Made by a program: the position numbers and the translations under genes. From Tritonibacter litoralis (lineage in GTDB: Bacteria; Pseudomonadota; Alphaproteobacteria; Rhodobacterales; Rhodobacteraceae), in NCBI RefSeq assembly GCF_009496005.1, contig NZ_WIBF01000001.1:434001-498000 (forward strand): 64,000 nucleotides of DNA, in the 5' to 3' direction. The stretch's first letter is position 1. The number at the start of each line of letters is the position of its first letter. Shown one piece after another: positions 12,765-22,264 of the stretch. The notes beneath the pieces were generated by a model, which was given only the letters and a program-made list of their open reading frames with translations, was not told the origin of the DNA and searched no databases.

Positions 12765-15155
12765 TTAGAACCGCGCTTGCAGCGTCAGGTCAAAGTTACG
12801 CTCTTCGTCGAAATCCTCGCTGGAAATCGGTTTGGAGAAGTTGAAACGCAGGGGACCCAGCGCAGTGGTCCACAACAGTGAGAAGCCAACCACTTGACGG
12901 TAGGAACCATTGCCGCCGCCAACGATATTGGCACCGGCTGTATCTACGTTATCCAGACCCCAAACGTTACCGATGTCATAGAAAAGCGCGCCGCGCAGGC
13001 CGATTTCTTCGGGCAGACCCAGCGGGAATTCCGCATCCAGACGGGCAACGGCGAAATAGTTGCCGCCCAAAGCGTCGGAATAGGTGGTACCGCCAACCGA
13101 GGATACGTCACGTGGGCCAATGCCGCCCGGGTCAAAGCCACGCAGCTGATCTGGCCCCAAGAGGTAGCGATCTGTCGTGCGGCTGAACCCGCCGCCTTGC
13201 CACTGGAACGCACCGGCTTCGACGGTGGCACGCAGGGTGACCTCTTCGTTGAAAATCTTCTTTTGCGCGACAATCCGTGCCGACGTGCGCAAGAATTCGG
13301 AATCCCCGCCAAGACCCGCATATTCCGCACCAACTTCGAACAAGAAACTGCGGGTTGGGTCGATCTCTTCCAGACGGCTGTCAAAGGTATAGGTAAAACC
13401 AACTGAGCTTGCAGTCTGTGCGCCCTGAGCAATCTCGCTGGAGATCACGGGGCCGGAAACCGGGTTGCCCAAGCTGTCGACGCCACGCGATTGCAGCTCT
13501 GTGTCGTCCCATCTGTAGCGCAGCGACAGGCGGGAATATTCATTCAGCGCGAATGTGACGGCCGGGCTAAAGAACAGGCGTTCGGTATCATAAGACGCAA
13601 AGCTTGAATCCGAGGTCGCCAAGCCGAAATCCAGATCCAACTGCAGCTCGCGGCCCAGCAGACGGGGTTCGGTGAAGCGCAGCGAATATTCCTGGTTTTC
13701 TTCCGCGGTCGACAGGTTCAAAGACAAGCGCTGCCCCCGACCCAAGAAGTTGTTTTCGCTGAGGCCCAGAACCACACCAATCCCGTCTTCGGCGGAGAAG
13801 GCACCACCAATAGACAGTGAGCCGGTTGGTTGTTCGGTCACATCCACATCGACGATCACCTGATCATCGCTGGAGCCCTCACGCACATCCACATTCGCTT
13901 CGGAGAAAAAGCCCAAAGCGCGGATCCGATCCGCAGATTCACGGATTTCACGCGGGTTATAGGGGTCACCTTCAACGGTCCGGAAACGTTGGCGGATCAC
14001 GCGGTCCAGGGTTGTTGTATTGCCCTCGATGTCGATGCGTTCCACAAAGATACGCGGACCACGGACCAGAGCAAACTCCAGATCCAGGGACAGATCGCGG
14101 TCGTTGCGCACGATGCGCGGTTCAACCCGGACAAAATCAATGCCCTGACGAACCGCAAGCCGCTCCAGCTTGGTCATCTCAGCGTCGACCAGTGCAGGGT
14201 TGTAGACAACGCCCGGCTTCACCCGCAACACGCGTTGATAGGCATCGGCATCCGCTTCGGGGATCTCGCTTACGACCGAGACATTGCCGAATTTGAACTG
14301 CTGGCCTTCGGTCACGTCAACAACCAAGAACACACCATCACGTTCCGGCGTCAATTCCGCATTGGCACTGTTGACGCGGAAATCGACATAACCACGGGAC
14401 TGATAGAAATCGCGCAGAACTTGTTTGTCGAATTCCAAGCGGTCTTGCACAAGCGTGTCGCGGTTGATGAACGTGCGCAAAAAGTTCGCTTGTTTGGTTT
14501 CCAGAACCCGGCGCAAACGGCGGTCCGAGAATTGGCGGTTGCCAACAAACGAAACCCGTTCCACCTCGGTTGTGTCACCTTCGGAGATCTCAAACACCAG
14601 ATCAACGCGGTTGTCGCTGCGGCGGATGATGCGTGGCGTCACCTGCGAGGCGATCCGGCCGCGGGCAGAATAAAGCTCCGCAATCAGGTTTGCGTCACGT
14701 TCGGCGGTTTCAGGATTGAACACGCGGCGCGGAGACGATTCGACGATGTCGCGCAGGGCGTCGTCTTTGATGCGGCGATTACCTTCAAAGGCGATCTGGC
14801 TGATCGTCGGGAATTCGGTGACTTTGATCACCAGTGTATTGCCGCTTGGAACCAGATCCACGGTCTCAAAAACACCGCTGTCCAAAATGCGCTGATAAGC
14901 ATCGTTCAGCTCGCCGGCCGATACCGCCTTACCCTGCTCCAGCCCGGTATATGACACGATGGTCGAGGTCTGAATCCGTTGGTTCCCCTCAACTCTGACG
15001 TTATCAAACTGGAAGCTTTGCGCTGATACAAAGTTCGGAAAACTTGCCAAACCAAGCGCCACTGACAGCGCCACAGCTGATACGTTACGGAACAAAATAT
15101 TGGAGCGCTTCGCTCCCCCCATACAGGATGTTCCCGCCGAAAAACCCCTAGCCAT
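12765..15155 (-). CDS. bamA: Outer-membrane protein assembly factor BamA
   Basis: BamA inserts beta-barrel proteins into the outer membrane. The signal peptide ends ASFPNFVSA before QSF. Five POTRA domains follow (starting FDNVRVEGNQRI), and then a C-terminal 16-strand barrel ending in an aromatic residue (LTLQARF), the Bam recognition signature. The frame is open to a TTG at 15242. I chose ATG 15155 because the upstream stretch is not signal-peptide-like; ATG 15122 is also possible. With 15155 the product is 796 aa, a normal BamA size. Confidence 0.96.
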   Translation of the reverse strand: MARGFSAGTSCMGGAKRSNILFRNVSAVALSVALGLASFPNFVSAQSFQFDNVRVEGNQRIQTSTIVSYTGLEQGKAVSAGELNDAYQRILDSGVFETVDLVPSGNTLVIKVTEFPTISQIAFEGNRRIKDDALRDIVESSPRRVFNPETAERDANLIAELYSARGRIASQVTPRIIRRSDNRVDLVFEISEGDTTEVERVSFVGNRQFSDRRLRRVLETKQANFLRTFINRDTLVQDRLEFDKQVLRDFYQSRGYVDFRVNSANAELTPERDGVFLVVDVTEGQQFKFGNVSVVSEIPEADADAYQRVLRVKPGVVYNPALVDAEMTKLERLAVRQGIDFVRVEPRIVRNDRDLSLDLEFALVRGPRIFVERIDIEGNTTTLDRVIRQRFRTVEGDPYNPREIRESADRIRALGFFSEANVDVREGSSDDQVIVDVDVTEQPTGSLSIGGAFSAEDGIGVVLGLSENNFLGRGQRLSLNLSTAEENQEYSLRFTEPRLLGRELQLDLDFGLATSDSSFASYDTERLFFSPAVTFALNEYSRLSLRYRWDDTELQSRGVDSLGNPVSGPVISSEIAQGAQTASSVGFTYTFDSRLEEIDPTRSFLFEVGAEYAGLGGDSEFLRTSARIVAQKKIFNEEVTLRATVEAGAFQWQGGGFSRTTDRYLLGPDQLRGFDPGGIGPRDVSSVGGTTYSDALGGNYFAVARLDAEFPLGLPEEIGLRGALFYDIGNVWGLDNVDTAGANIVGGGNGSYRQVVGFSLLWTTALGPLRFNFSKPISSEDFDEERNFDLTLQARF

Positions 15156-15317
15156 CTGTCCAACCCAATTATTCACTGCTTTTAAGAAGTGCGTAATAGG
15201 TTTGATAACGGATGTCAAAACTAACCAAACATTAACCCGCAATCGCGGGTCACTTGTTTCTCAATTGCGCCATCGGCACATTTGTTTGCGGGGTGATACC
15301 CCCAGTTCGGCCCAGGC

Positions 15318-15440
15318 TTAGGCTGCGAAGTAGGTGGCGATCATCAGACAAATCGCGATCGTGAGAATCCAAACAAACCGATCAAGGTTGAGGCGCAGCA
15401 GAAGGTCCACACCCCGATAAGACAGCGTTGCGTTGCTCAT
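15318..15440 (-). CDS. Small single-pass membrane ORF between rseP and bamA (40 aa)
   Basis: ATG 15440 opens a 40-codon frame (MSNATLSYRGVDLLLRLNLD, then a hydrophobic stretch ending YFAA) with a purine-rich GGGGGAT upstream. Residues about 22-40 form a single transmembrane helix with polar residues on the N-terminal side. It occupies the otherwise empty 390-base interval between the rseP stop and the bamA start, on the same strand. I do not recognise the family. Candidate roles near an envelope-stress protease and the Bam complex are speculation. Confidence 0.5.
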   Translation of the reverse strand: MSNATLSYRGVDLLLRLNLDRFVWILTIAICLMIATYFAA

Positions 15441-15549
15441 GACATCCCCCGATTCCTGATGTTCCGTAAACAATTGAGGAAAAGTTAATCGAGGAATGGG
15501 GCGAGAGTGAGGCGGCGCGCTGGCGGCCTCACTCTAATGCAACGTTTGG

Positions 15550-16899
15550 TTAACAGAAGATATCATTGCCCAGGGCAAAGAGCATCATCGTCAATACCAA
15601 GGCAATACCCAAAGTCATCAACAACTGCAGCGCGCGATCATGCGGCGGGCGGCCCACAACCGCCTCATAGGCGTAAAAGACCAAATGCCCCCCATCCAGC
15701 GCGGGAACCGGGAAAAGGTTCATCAAGCCCACGGCCGTTGAAATCACAGCGATAAACCGCAAAAAGCTCTCACCGCCCTGGCGGGCCATCGACGACGAGG
15801 TCTCAGCAATGCCAATGGGGCCCGACAGGTTACAGGTGCTGATCGCCCCGGTGATCATGTGTTTGAGGCCAGACAAGGACATCTCGATCACCGCAGCCAC
15901 CTGGCGCACACCACCCCAGGCGGCTTCACCCAGGCCCATCGTCTCGGTCCCTGGGTCAAAGGCCATGCCGCCCACAATGCCGATCCGCCACTGTGTGGCA
16001 AAGCCGCCATCAGGCTGCGGCTCATCCGTGGCACGCGGCGCCAAAGCAAACTCGAGAGTCTGACCATCACGCCAGATGTCGAGCAAAAGCACCTTGCCCT
16101 CACCGCTTTCGACCAGATCTTTCAGCTCGGAAAAGGCAAAGATCGGCTGCCCGTCCACGGCCGTAATCACATCCCCTTGGGCGATCCCAATATCGGATGC
16201 CGCACTGCGCGGTGCCACCGAACGCACCAGTGGCGGCGACAGGATCGGGCCGGTCACCTGCTGCACTTCACCGGCGCGCTCCACGGTATAGGTCAGATCC
16301 TGCGCAATCGGCAGGGCCTCGGTAAAGTCGCTCCAGGCGTCGCGGTCGCTGAAATCGGGCACATCACTGCCAGCGATGGCCAGAATTTCGTCACCCTCAC
16401 GCAATTGGTTTTCCACACCAGGCAAAGGCATCACAGAGCCAACGGTCAGGGGTTCGCGAATGGTGCCTTCGGCCATCAAAATGGCGCAGAAGATCACAGC
16501 CGACAGGATGAAATTGAACACCGGCCCCGCGGCCACCGTTGCAGACCGCGCCCACAAAGGAGCCCCATGCATCGTGCGCCGCAGAGCCTTGGCATCGCCT
16601 TCCGCGGCGGCCATCGCATCCGCATCCTTGCCTGAAGCCGCATTGGAATCGCCCAGGAATTTCACAAATCCCCCAAAGGGCAGCGCGGCGATTTGCCAGC
16701 GGGTTCCACGTTTGTCGACACGGCTCCACAGCACCGGCCCAAAACCAAGCGAGAACACTTCAGCATGGATGCCGGACCAGCGCCCCACGATGTAGTGGCC
16801 ATATTCATGCACAGCCACGATCACCGACAACACGGCCACAAAAGTTATGATCGTGAAGGCAAGGCCGCCCACCTGGGGTAAAAGTGAAATGACGTCCAA
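15550..16899 (-). CDS. rseP: RIP zinc metalloprotease RseP
   Basis: The 449-aa site-2 protease cleaves membrane substrates such as anti-sigma factors. The first membrane helix carries HEYGH (residues 31-35), two PDZ domains lie in the middle, and the second catalytic motif NLFPVPALDGGH lies near 390. Start: the first codon is TTG at 16899. AGGA lies 7 bases upstream, and the initial MDVISLLPQVGG resembles family N-termini, so a TTG start is likely. It begins four bases after the dxr stop. Confidence 0.96.
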   Translation of the reverse strand: MDVISLLPQVGGLAFTIITFVAVLSVIVAVHEYGHYIVGRWSGIHAEVFSLGFGPVLWSRVDKRGTRWQIAALPFGGFVKFLGDSNAASGKDADAMAAAEGDAKALRRTMHGAPLWARSATVAAGPVFNFILSAVIFCAILMAEGTIREPLTVGSVMPLPGVENQLREGDEILAIAGSDVPDFSDRDAWSDFTEALPIAQDLTYTVERAGEVQQVTGPILSPPLVRSVAPRSAASDIGIAQGDVITAVDGQPIFAFSELKDLVESGEGKVLLLDIWRDGQTLEFALAPRATDEPQPDGGFATQWRIGIVGGMAFDPGTETMGLGEAAWGGVRQVAAVIEMSLSGLKHMITGAISTCNLSGPIGIAETSSSMARQGGESFLRFIAVISTAVGLMNLFPVPALDGGHLVFYAYEAVVGRPPHDRALQLLMTLGIALVLTMMLFALGNDIFC

Positions 16900-16903
16900 A
16901 GTC

Positions 16904-18076
16904 TTATCCTATCCGTTCCATAACGAGATCATCTGCTGCTTGTCGTGCGAGATGGTCCGCGTGCAGCACGTTATCAAGGGTCATTGGGGCATCAATGAGG
17001 CCCGCGGACCGATCCAGCTGCTCCATCACACCTGAAACGATATGTGTCATATCCAAAAAACCGAGCTTTCTGGCGATAAAGTGATCCAATGCCCGCTCCT
17101 TGGCTGCGTTGAAAACAGCGCCCATCAGACCGCCGCGCGCCATAACATCATAGGCCAGCCCCAAGGCCGGGTAACGCGCCGCCTCTGGTGCTTTGAAGGT
17201 CAGGCTTGCGATTTTGGCCAGATCCAGACGTTCAACCGGCAGATCCAGCCGTTCCGGCCAATGCAGCGCATAGCCAATCGCGTGGCGCATATCCGGCGCG
17301 CCCAAGTGGGCCATCATCGCCCCGTCGCGGAAACAGACGATGGAATGCACCATGGACTCGGGATGCACGATCACTTCGATCTGGGCGGGGTCGACGCCAA
17401 AGAATTCACGGGTTTCGATAACTTCCAAGGCCTTGTTGAACATCGACGCGCTGTCGATGGTGATCCGCTGTCCCATGTTCCAATTGGGATGCGACGACGC
17501 CTGTTCCACCGTTGCGGTCGCCAATTGCTCCAGCGGCCAGTCGCGAAACGCCCCGCCTGAGGCCGTGATAATGATCCGCTCAACAGCGGCCATATCTTCG
17601 CCAACAAGCCCTTGGAAAATTGCGGAATGTTCGCTGTCGACGGGCAAGACCCTCGCATTGTTCGCACGCGCTGTCTCCATCAACAGCTTGCCCGCACAGA
17701 CCAGCGATTCCTTATTGGCCAAGGCCAGGGTTGCGCCCTGCTCTAACGCGGCCAAACCGGGTTTCAGCCCTGCTGACCCCACTATGGCAGACATCACCCA
17801 ATCTGCGGGACGTTGTGCGGCCTCGACCAGCGCGGCCTCGCCGGCGGCAGCTGCGACCCCGGATCCGGCCAAGGCCTCTTGCAAGGTAGAAAGCTGTTCA
17901 GGATAGGCCGTGACCGCCACATCCGCGCGCAGCTCTATGGCGTCCTTGGCAAGCTGCGCCACATTCGCCCCACCGCTGAGCGCCACCACATCATAGGCGT
18001 CCGGCTGACGCCGGATCAGGTCGATTGTGTTTTGCCCAATCGATCCCGTCGCGCCAAAAATCGAAAGTTTCCGCAT
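16904..18076 (-). CDS. dxr: 1-deoxy-D-xylulose 5-phosphate reductoisomerase
   Basis: The 390-aa enzyme catalyses the NADPH-dependent second step of the MEP isoprenoid pathway. It has the N-terminal nucleotide motif GATGSIGQNT, the substrate/metal region VDSEHSAIFQ near 147, and TASGGAFRDWP near 171. It lies between cdsA and rseP in the conserved order; upstream uppS uses isoprenoid precursors made by this pathway. Confidence 0.97.
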   Translation of the reverse strand: MRKLSIFGATGSIGQNTIDLIRRQPDAYDVVALSGGANVAQLAKDAIELRADVAVTAYPEQLSTLQEALAGSGVAAAAGEAALVEAAQRPADWVMSAIVGSAGLKPGLAALEQGATLALANKESLVCAGKLLMETARANNARVLPVDSEHSAIFQGLVGEDMAAVERIIITASGGAFRDWPLEQLATATVEQASSHPNWNMGQRITIDSASMFNKALEVIETREFFGVDPAQIEVIVHPESMVHSIVCFRDGAMMAHLGAPDMRHAIGYALHWPERLDLPVERLDLAKIASLTFKAPEAARYPALGLAYDVMARGGLMGAVFNAAKERALDHFIARKLGFLDMTHIVSGVMEQLDRSAGLIDAPMTLDNVLHADHLARQAADDLVMERIG

Positions 18077-18102
18077 CGTGATGCTCCGCCTTGTGAGCCA
18101 AT

Positions 18103-18882
18103 TTACATGCTAAAAAGCGCGATCAGCAGCAAAAACAAGGCCGCCGCGCCTAGCATCCCATCAAACCGGTCAAACAATCCACCGTGGCCTGGGATGATTG
18201 CACTGGAATCCTTGACCCCGCGCCGCCGTTTCAACGCGCTTTCGGCGATGTCACCGGCTTGGCTGGCCATGGAGATCAGCACCGACAGAACCACAAGGGC
18301 AAACCCATGATCCAAGGTTGCCGTGAAGAAAACCCCAACCACAGCGGCCGCGATCCAGCCAGCTGATGTGCCGGCCCAGGTTTTCTTGGGACTGATCCGT
18401 GGCCAGAACTTGCGCCCGCCGATGATCTTACCCGCAAAGTAACCCGCCACATCAGTGGCAACCACAACCGCAATCAGCCACAACAGCCAGTCCACGTTCA
18501 ACGCATTGCGCAGCCAGACAAAGCCAAAGCCCGCAGCCATGATCCACAGGCCAAAAGGCACGACTTCTCTGGCGCGGCGTCCCTTATCCTCGATCGCCAA
18601 CAGCGCGACCGGTGCCAGCAGAACCAAGACCGCAAGCGCGGTTGGCAGCAAACTGGCCGCAAAGAACGCAACCGCTGCTGCGCCCCCCAGTTTCAGGGCC
18701 CGCATGCCCTGCCCCGGCCAGAACATCGCCGCCAGTTCCCAAAAGATGCCACCCACGACCATGGTGATGATCGCATTGAACAAAAGCCCACCACTCCAGA
18801 TCGCAAGACCGGCAATGGCCAGCATAACAATGGCCGAAGCCACCCGTGGCCCCAGATCGGCCCAACGTGAAGAGGTCGTCAT
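18103..18882 (-). CDS. cdsA: Phosphatidate cytidylyltransferase CdsA
   Basis: A 259-aa polytopic membrane protein (about seven helices) that makes CDP-diacylglycerol for phospholipid synthesis. The C-terminal family signature is recognisable as ISPKKTWAGTSAGW, followed by a SQAGDIAESALKRRRGVKDSSAIIPGHGG segment with the catalytic Asp/Lys/Asp residues. The ATG at 18882 overlaps the uppS stop by 4 bases. An open extension to 18966 lies inside uppS and is rejected. Confidence 0.95.
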   Translation of the reverse strand: MTTSSRWADLGPRVASAIVMLAIAGLAIWSGGLLFNAIITMVVGGIFWELAAMFWPGQGMRALKLGGAAAVAFFAASLLPTALAVLVLLAPVALLAIEDKGRRAREVVPFGLWIMAAGFGFVWLRNALNVDWLLWLIAVVVATDVAGYFAGKIIGGRKFWPRISPKKTWAGTSAGWIAAAVVGVFFTATLDHGFALVVLSVLISMASQAGDIAESALKRRRGVKDSSAIIPGHGGLFDRFDGMLGAAALFLLLIALFSM

Positions 18883-19619
18883 GTTTTCACCGCACCAAAT
18901 CGCCGGTCGCGTTTGCCATAGCTTGCGCACAGACGCCCCAGCTCTTCGCCGGTGAAATCCGGCCACAGCGTGTCGATGAACTCATATTCCGCATAGGCTG
19001 ATTGCCACAGAAGAAAGTTCGAAATCCGGGCTTCGCCACTGGTGCGCACCACAAGGTCAGGATCCGGCAGGACATGCGTATCGAGATATTTGGGCAGGGT
19101 TTCCTGGTCGACCTTGTCGGGATCCAGTTTCCCCGCGGCCACATCCTGGGCCAGACGTCTGGTGGCACGCGCCACCTCGTCCCGCCCGCCATAGTTCAGC
19201 GCGATGGTCAGGTGAGTGCCGTCGTTGCCTTCGGTTTTGGCCTCCAGCTTGTCCATCAAGGCAATCAATTTCTCGTCCAAGCGCACCCGGTCACCAATAA
19301 ACCGCACCCGCACGTTCTGCGCCGCCAGCGCATTCATCTCTTTGGAAATATACCTGCGAAACAAACTCATGAGGCCTGCGACCTCAACCTGTGTCCGTTT
19401 CCAGTTCTCTGTCGAAAATGCAAAAATAGTCAGATATTTGACGCCCAAATTGGGGCAGCACTCAACAATTTCTCGGACGCGTTTGGCACCTGCATGATGT
19501 CCAAACAGACGGGGACGTCCCCGTGCCTGCGCCCATCGACCGTTGCCATCCATAATAATGGCAACATGGCGCGGGCCCGGCCTGGTGCCGGACGCCGCAT
19601 CTGGTTCGCTTACAGCCAT
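18879..19619 (-). CDS. uppS: Isoprenyl (undecaprenyl) diphosphate synthase
   Basis: A 246-aa cis-prenyltransferase making the C55 carrier for peptidoglycan and LPS. The catalytic Asp lies in IIMDGNGRWA near residue 23, FSTENWKR near 72, and the C-terminal RTSGEARISNFLLWQ motif near 195. It is translationally coupled to cdsA and 9 bases downstream of frr. Confidence 0.97.
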   Translation of the reverse strand: MAVSEPDAASGTRPGPRHVAIIMDGNGRWAQARGRPRLFGHHAGAKRVREIVECCPNLGVKYLTIFAFSTENWKRTQVEVAGLMSLFRRYISKEMNALAAQNVRVRFIGDRVRLDEKLIALMDKLEAKTEGNDGTHLTIALNYGGRDEVARATRRLAQDVAAGKLDPDKVDQETLPKYLDTHVLPDPDLVVRTSGEARISNFLLWQSAYAEYEFIDTLWPDFTGEELGRLCASYGKRDRRFGAVKT

Positions 19620-19628
19620 GCTCTGGTC

Positions 19629-20192
19629 TCAGACCTGCATGATTTCAGCTTGTTTGGTCTCCAGCGCGTCATCGACAACTTTGATCATCTTGTCGGTGAG
19701 CTCTTGAACCTCGCTTTCCCAGAACTTCTGGTCATCCTCGGACATGCCGTCGGATTTGGCCTTCTTGATCTGGTCCATCCCATCCCGGCGCACGTTACGG
19801 ATCGCAACACGAGCGTGTTCGGCATATTGGCCGGCAACCTTACCCAATTCACGGCGACGCTCTTCGTTCAGCTCCGGGATCGGCAGCATGATGATGGTGC
19901 CATTGAGCTGCGGGTTGATCCCCAGACCAGATTCGCGGATCGCTTTTTCGACCTTACCGACCAATGCCTTATCCCAGACATTTACGGTAACCATGCGCGG
20001 CTCAGGCACGTTCACGGTGCCCACCTGGTTGATCGGAGTATTCGACCCATAGGCATCCACCATGATCGGCTCCAGCATAGAGGCCGAAGCACGCCCGGTC
20101 CGCAGACTTGCAAACTCGGTCTTTAGGTTCGCCATCGCGCCATCCATACGGCGTTTCAGGTCATCGGTATCCAGTTCAAATTCGTCAGACAT
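19629..20192 (-). CDS. frr: Ribosome recycling factor
   Basis: The 187-aa RRF splits post-termination ribosomes together with EF-G. It has the typical [14 protein letters not shown] segment, a [13 protein letters not shown] region, and a long C-terminal helix with the [15 protein letters not shown] signature. It follows pyrH in the conserved pyrH-frr-uppS order. A stem-loop between pyrH and frr may lower readthrough. Confidence 0.98.
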   Translation of the reverse strand: MSDEFELDTDDLKRRMDGAMANLKTEFASLRTGRASASMLEPIMVDAYGSNTPINQVGTVNVPEPRMVTVNVWDKALVGKVEKAIRESGLGINPQLNGTIIMLPIPELNEERRRELGKVAGQYAEHARVAIRNVRRDGMDQIKKAKSDGMSEDDQKFWESEVQELTDKMIKVVDDALETKQAEIMQV

Positions 20193-20294
20193 TCTGCTCT
20201 CCCCTTCTTTGAGGCGGTCTGTTCAAGCCTCTTAAGCCACCGGACCACAAATGTATAGCGATCATGCGCCCAAAGCGGTGGCCTCGAAATAGAA

Positions 20295-20317
20295 AACACG
20301 CCCGAAATGGGCGTGTT
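20295..20317 (-). terminator. Stem-loop between pyrH and frr
   Basis: Perfect 9-bp arms AACACGCCC/GGGCGTGTT with a 5-base loop lie 26 bases after the pyrH stop on the minus strand. Only a short T-rich stretch follows, so it may attenuate rather than end transcription into frr. Confidence 0.6.
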
Positions 20318-20342
20318 CGCACGTTGCGTAAAACCAGCGTTG

Positions 20343-21092
20343 TTAGCCGTGTACGGTTGTGTAGGTGCCTTCACCCGCCAGGATCCCTTTGAACCCGCCC
20401 GGTTCGTCCAACGGAAACACAATAAGCGGAAGATTGTTGTCACGCGCCAGCGCAATCGCAGAGGCATCCATAACCTTCAACCGCTTGGCCAGCACATCGT
20501 CATAAGAGACATGATCATAGCGCACAGCGTCCGCGTGTTCCTTGGGGTCTTTGTCGTAAACCCCATCAACCCCGTTTTTACCCATAAAGATCGCCTCGCA
20601 CGCCATTTCATTGGCCCGCAGGGTCGCAGCAGTATCTGTGGTGAAATAGGGGTTGCCGGTGCCGGCCGCAAAGATACAAACCCGCTTCTTCTCCAGGTGG
20701 CGCACCGCACGACGGCGAATATAGGGCTCTGCCACCTCATCCATGCGGATGGCGGAAATCACACGGGTAAAGACCCCCAGATCTTCCAGCGCGGATTGCA
20801 TACCCAAGGCATTCATCACGGTGGCCAACATGCCCATATAGTCTGCCGTTGTGCGCTCCATCCCCTGAGCCGATCCCGACAGACCACGGAAAATGTTCCC
20901 GCCGCCGATCACCATACAGATTTCAACCCCCATATCGTGGACAGTCTTAACCTCTTTGGCAATGCGCTGCACGGTGGGCGGGTGCAGACCAAACCCCTGG
21001 TCGCCCATCAGCGCCTCACCCGAAATCTTCAACATGACGCGGTTATATTTAACGGCCGAACTGAAATCCGGCTGGTCCGAGGTAAGGGGCAT
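20343..21092 (-). CDS. pyrH: UMP kinase PyrH
   Basis: The 249-aa amino-acid-kinase-fold enzyme phosphorylates UMP to UDP. Motifs are [12 protein letters not shown] at the N-terminus, [10 protein letters not shown] near 60, and [16 protein letters not shown] near 140. The start is ATG 21092, with GGAG about 7 bases upstream; a GTG four codons earlier is an alternative. It heads the minus-strand translation/envelope gene run. Confidence 0.97.
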   Translation of the reverse strand: MPLTSDQPDFSSAVKYNRVMLKISGEALMGDQGFGLHPPTVQRIAKEVKTVHDMGVEICMVIGGGNIFRGLSGSAQGMERTTADYMGMLATVMNALGMQSALEDLGVFTRVISAIRMDEVAEPYIRRRAVRHLEKKRVCIFAAGTGNPYFTTDTAATLRANEMACEAIFMGKNGVDGVYDKDPKEHADAVRYDHVSYDDVLAKRLKVMDASAIALARDNNLPLIVFPLDEPGGFKGILAGEGTYTTVHG

Positions 21093-21222
21093 GTTGCGCT
21101 CCACAAGATGTAGGGGTTAATTTGCGCGCAAAATGGAGCAATTCTGTCTTGGGATCAATGCGGTCTATGACCTCAAACCGGCAAATTTGTCCCAAGATTG
21201 AAAATAGCCAGGACCGCCCGAA

Positions 21223-22086
21223 ATGAAATTGCCCGAGACCGACCCAGATTTGCCAGTTCTTATCGCAGGCCCCACCGCCTCGGGCAAATCAGAGCTGGCC
21301 TTGCGTATTTCAGAGGCGCAGGGAGGTGTGGTGGTCAACGCGGACGCCAGCCAGGTCTTTGACTGTTGGCGCGTGGTCACCGCGCGCCCATCGGTAGAGG
21401 AAGAGGCGCGCGCGCCACATGCGCTTTATGGTTATGTCGCCTATGATCAGCCCTATTCCGCGGGCCATTGGCTGCGGGACGTGAAACCGCTGCTGAAAGG
21501 CGCGCAGCGTCCAATTATCGTCGGCGGCACAGGGCTTTACTTTCAGACGCTTACGCGCGGCATGGCCGATATTCCCGCGACGCCACCAGAAATCCGCGCC
21601 GAGGCGGATAGATTGTCCCTGGATGTGCTGCGCGATGGTATAGACGCAGAGACAGCCGCTGGCATAGATCTGCAAAACCGGATGCGTGTGCAACGGGCCT
21701 GGGAAGTGCAACGCGCAACCGGGCGCAGCCTGGCACAGTGGCAGGCGGACACCCCGCCGCCAGTGCTGGATTTACCCGCCTGTACCCCAATTGTGATGAA
21801 TTCGGAAAAAGGCTGGCTGGAAGATCGCATTCGCCAGAGATTCGATAAAATGGTCGCCGCTGGCGCGCTGGATGAAGTGGAGGCGATGCGCGATCACTTT
21901 GACCCCAACCTGCCCGCATTCAAAGCCATTGGCGTGCCAGAATTGATGAGCTTTATCACTGGCGAAATTGACCTGGACACAGCACGCGAGCGCGCCTCTG
22001 TCGCGACCCGGCAGTTCGCCAAACGGCAACGGACCTGGTTTCGCTCTAAAATGAAAGACTGGCATGTCTTTCATCCGGACCTTTGA
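21223..22086 (+). CDS. miaA: tRNA dimethylallyltransferase MiaA
   Basis: The 287-aa enzyme adds an isoprenyl group to A37 of tRNAs reading UNN codons, drawing on the isoprenoid pool. The P-loop is GPTASGKS near residues 14-21. [19 protein letters not shown] and the C-terminal [11 protein letters not shown] signature are present. It is divergent from pyrH, with 130 bases between the starts, and an AGGA lies 11 bases before its ATG. Confidence 0.96.
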   Translation: MKLPETDPDLPVLIAGPTASGKSELALRISEAQGGVVVNADASQVFDCWRVVTARPSVEEEARAPHALYGYVAYDQPYSAGHWLRDVKPLLKGAQRPIIVGGTGLYFQTLTRGMADIPATPPEIRAEADRLSLDVLRDGIDAETAAGIDLQNRMRVQRAWEVQRATGRSLAQWQADTPPPVLDLPACTPIVMNSEKGWLEDRIRQRFDKMVAAGALDEVEAMRDHFDPNLPAFKAIGVPELMSFITGEIDLDTARERASVATRQFAKRQRTWFRSKMKDWHVFHPDL

Positions 22087-22093
22087 AAACGCA

Positions 22094-22163
22094 CTTCGGA
22101 ATCAATTTGCTAACTATATTCCCTAACATACCCTATCAAAGGCGCATAAAAACCATTCCGAAG
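22094..22163. repeat. Spaced 9-bp inverted repeat upstream of the AraC gene
   Basis: CTTCGGAAT (22094-22102) and ATTCCGAAG (22155-22163) are perfect inverted copies 52 bases apart. They flank an AT-rich stretch between miaA and the AraC-type gene. The arrangement suits paired regulator sites or a long hairpin; no binding evidence is available. Confidence 0.35.
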
Positions 22164-22264
22164 CATTGAAGTCACAGGAAATGGCCGCCGCTCGACTTGC
22201 GAGAATCGAAATTCCATGTCGATGTGAGTCGAATTACAAGTTTAGAAGTAACCAAACGCCCGAC

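Noticed and set aside
22166-22264. N-terminal extension of the AraC gene
   Set aside because: It uses a TTG start and encodes residues that do not look conserved; no ribosome site supports it.
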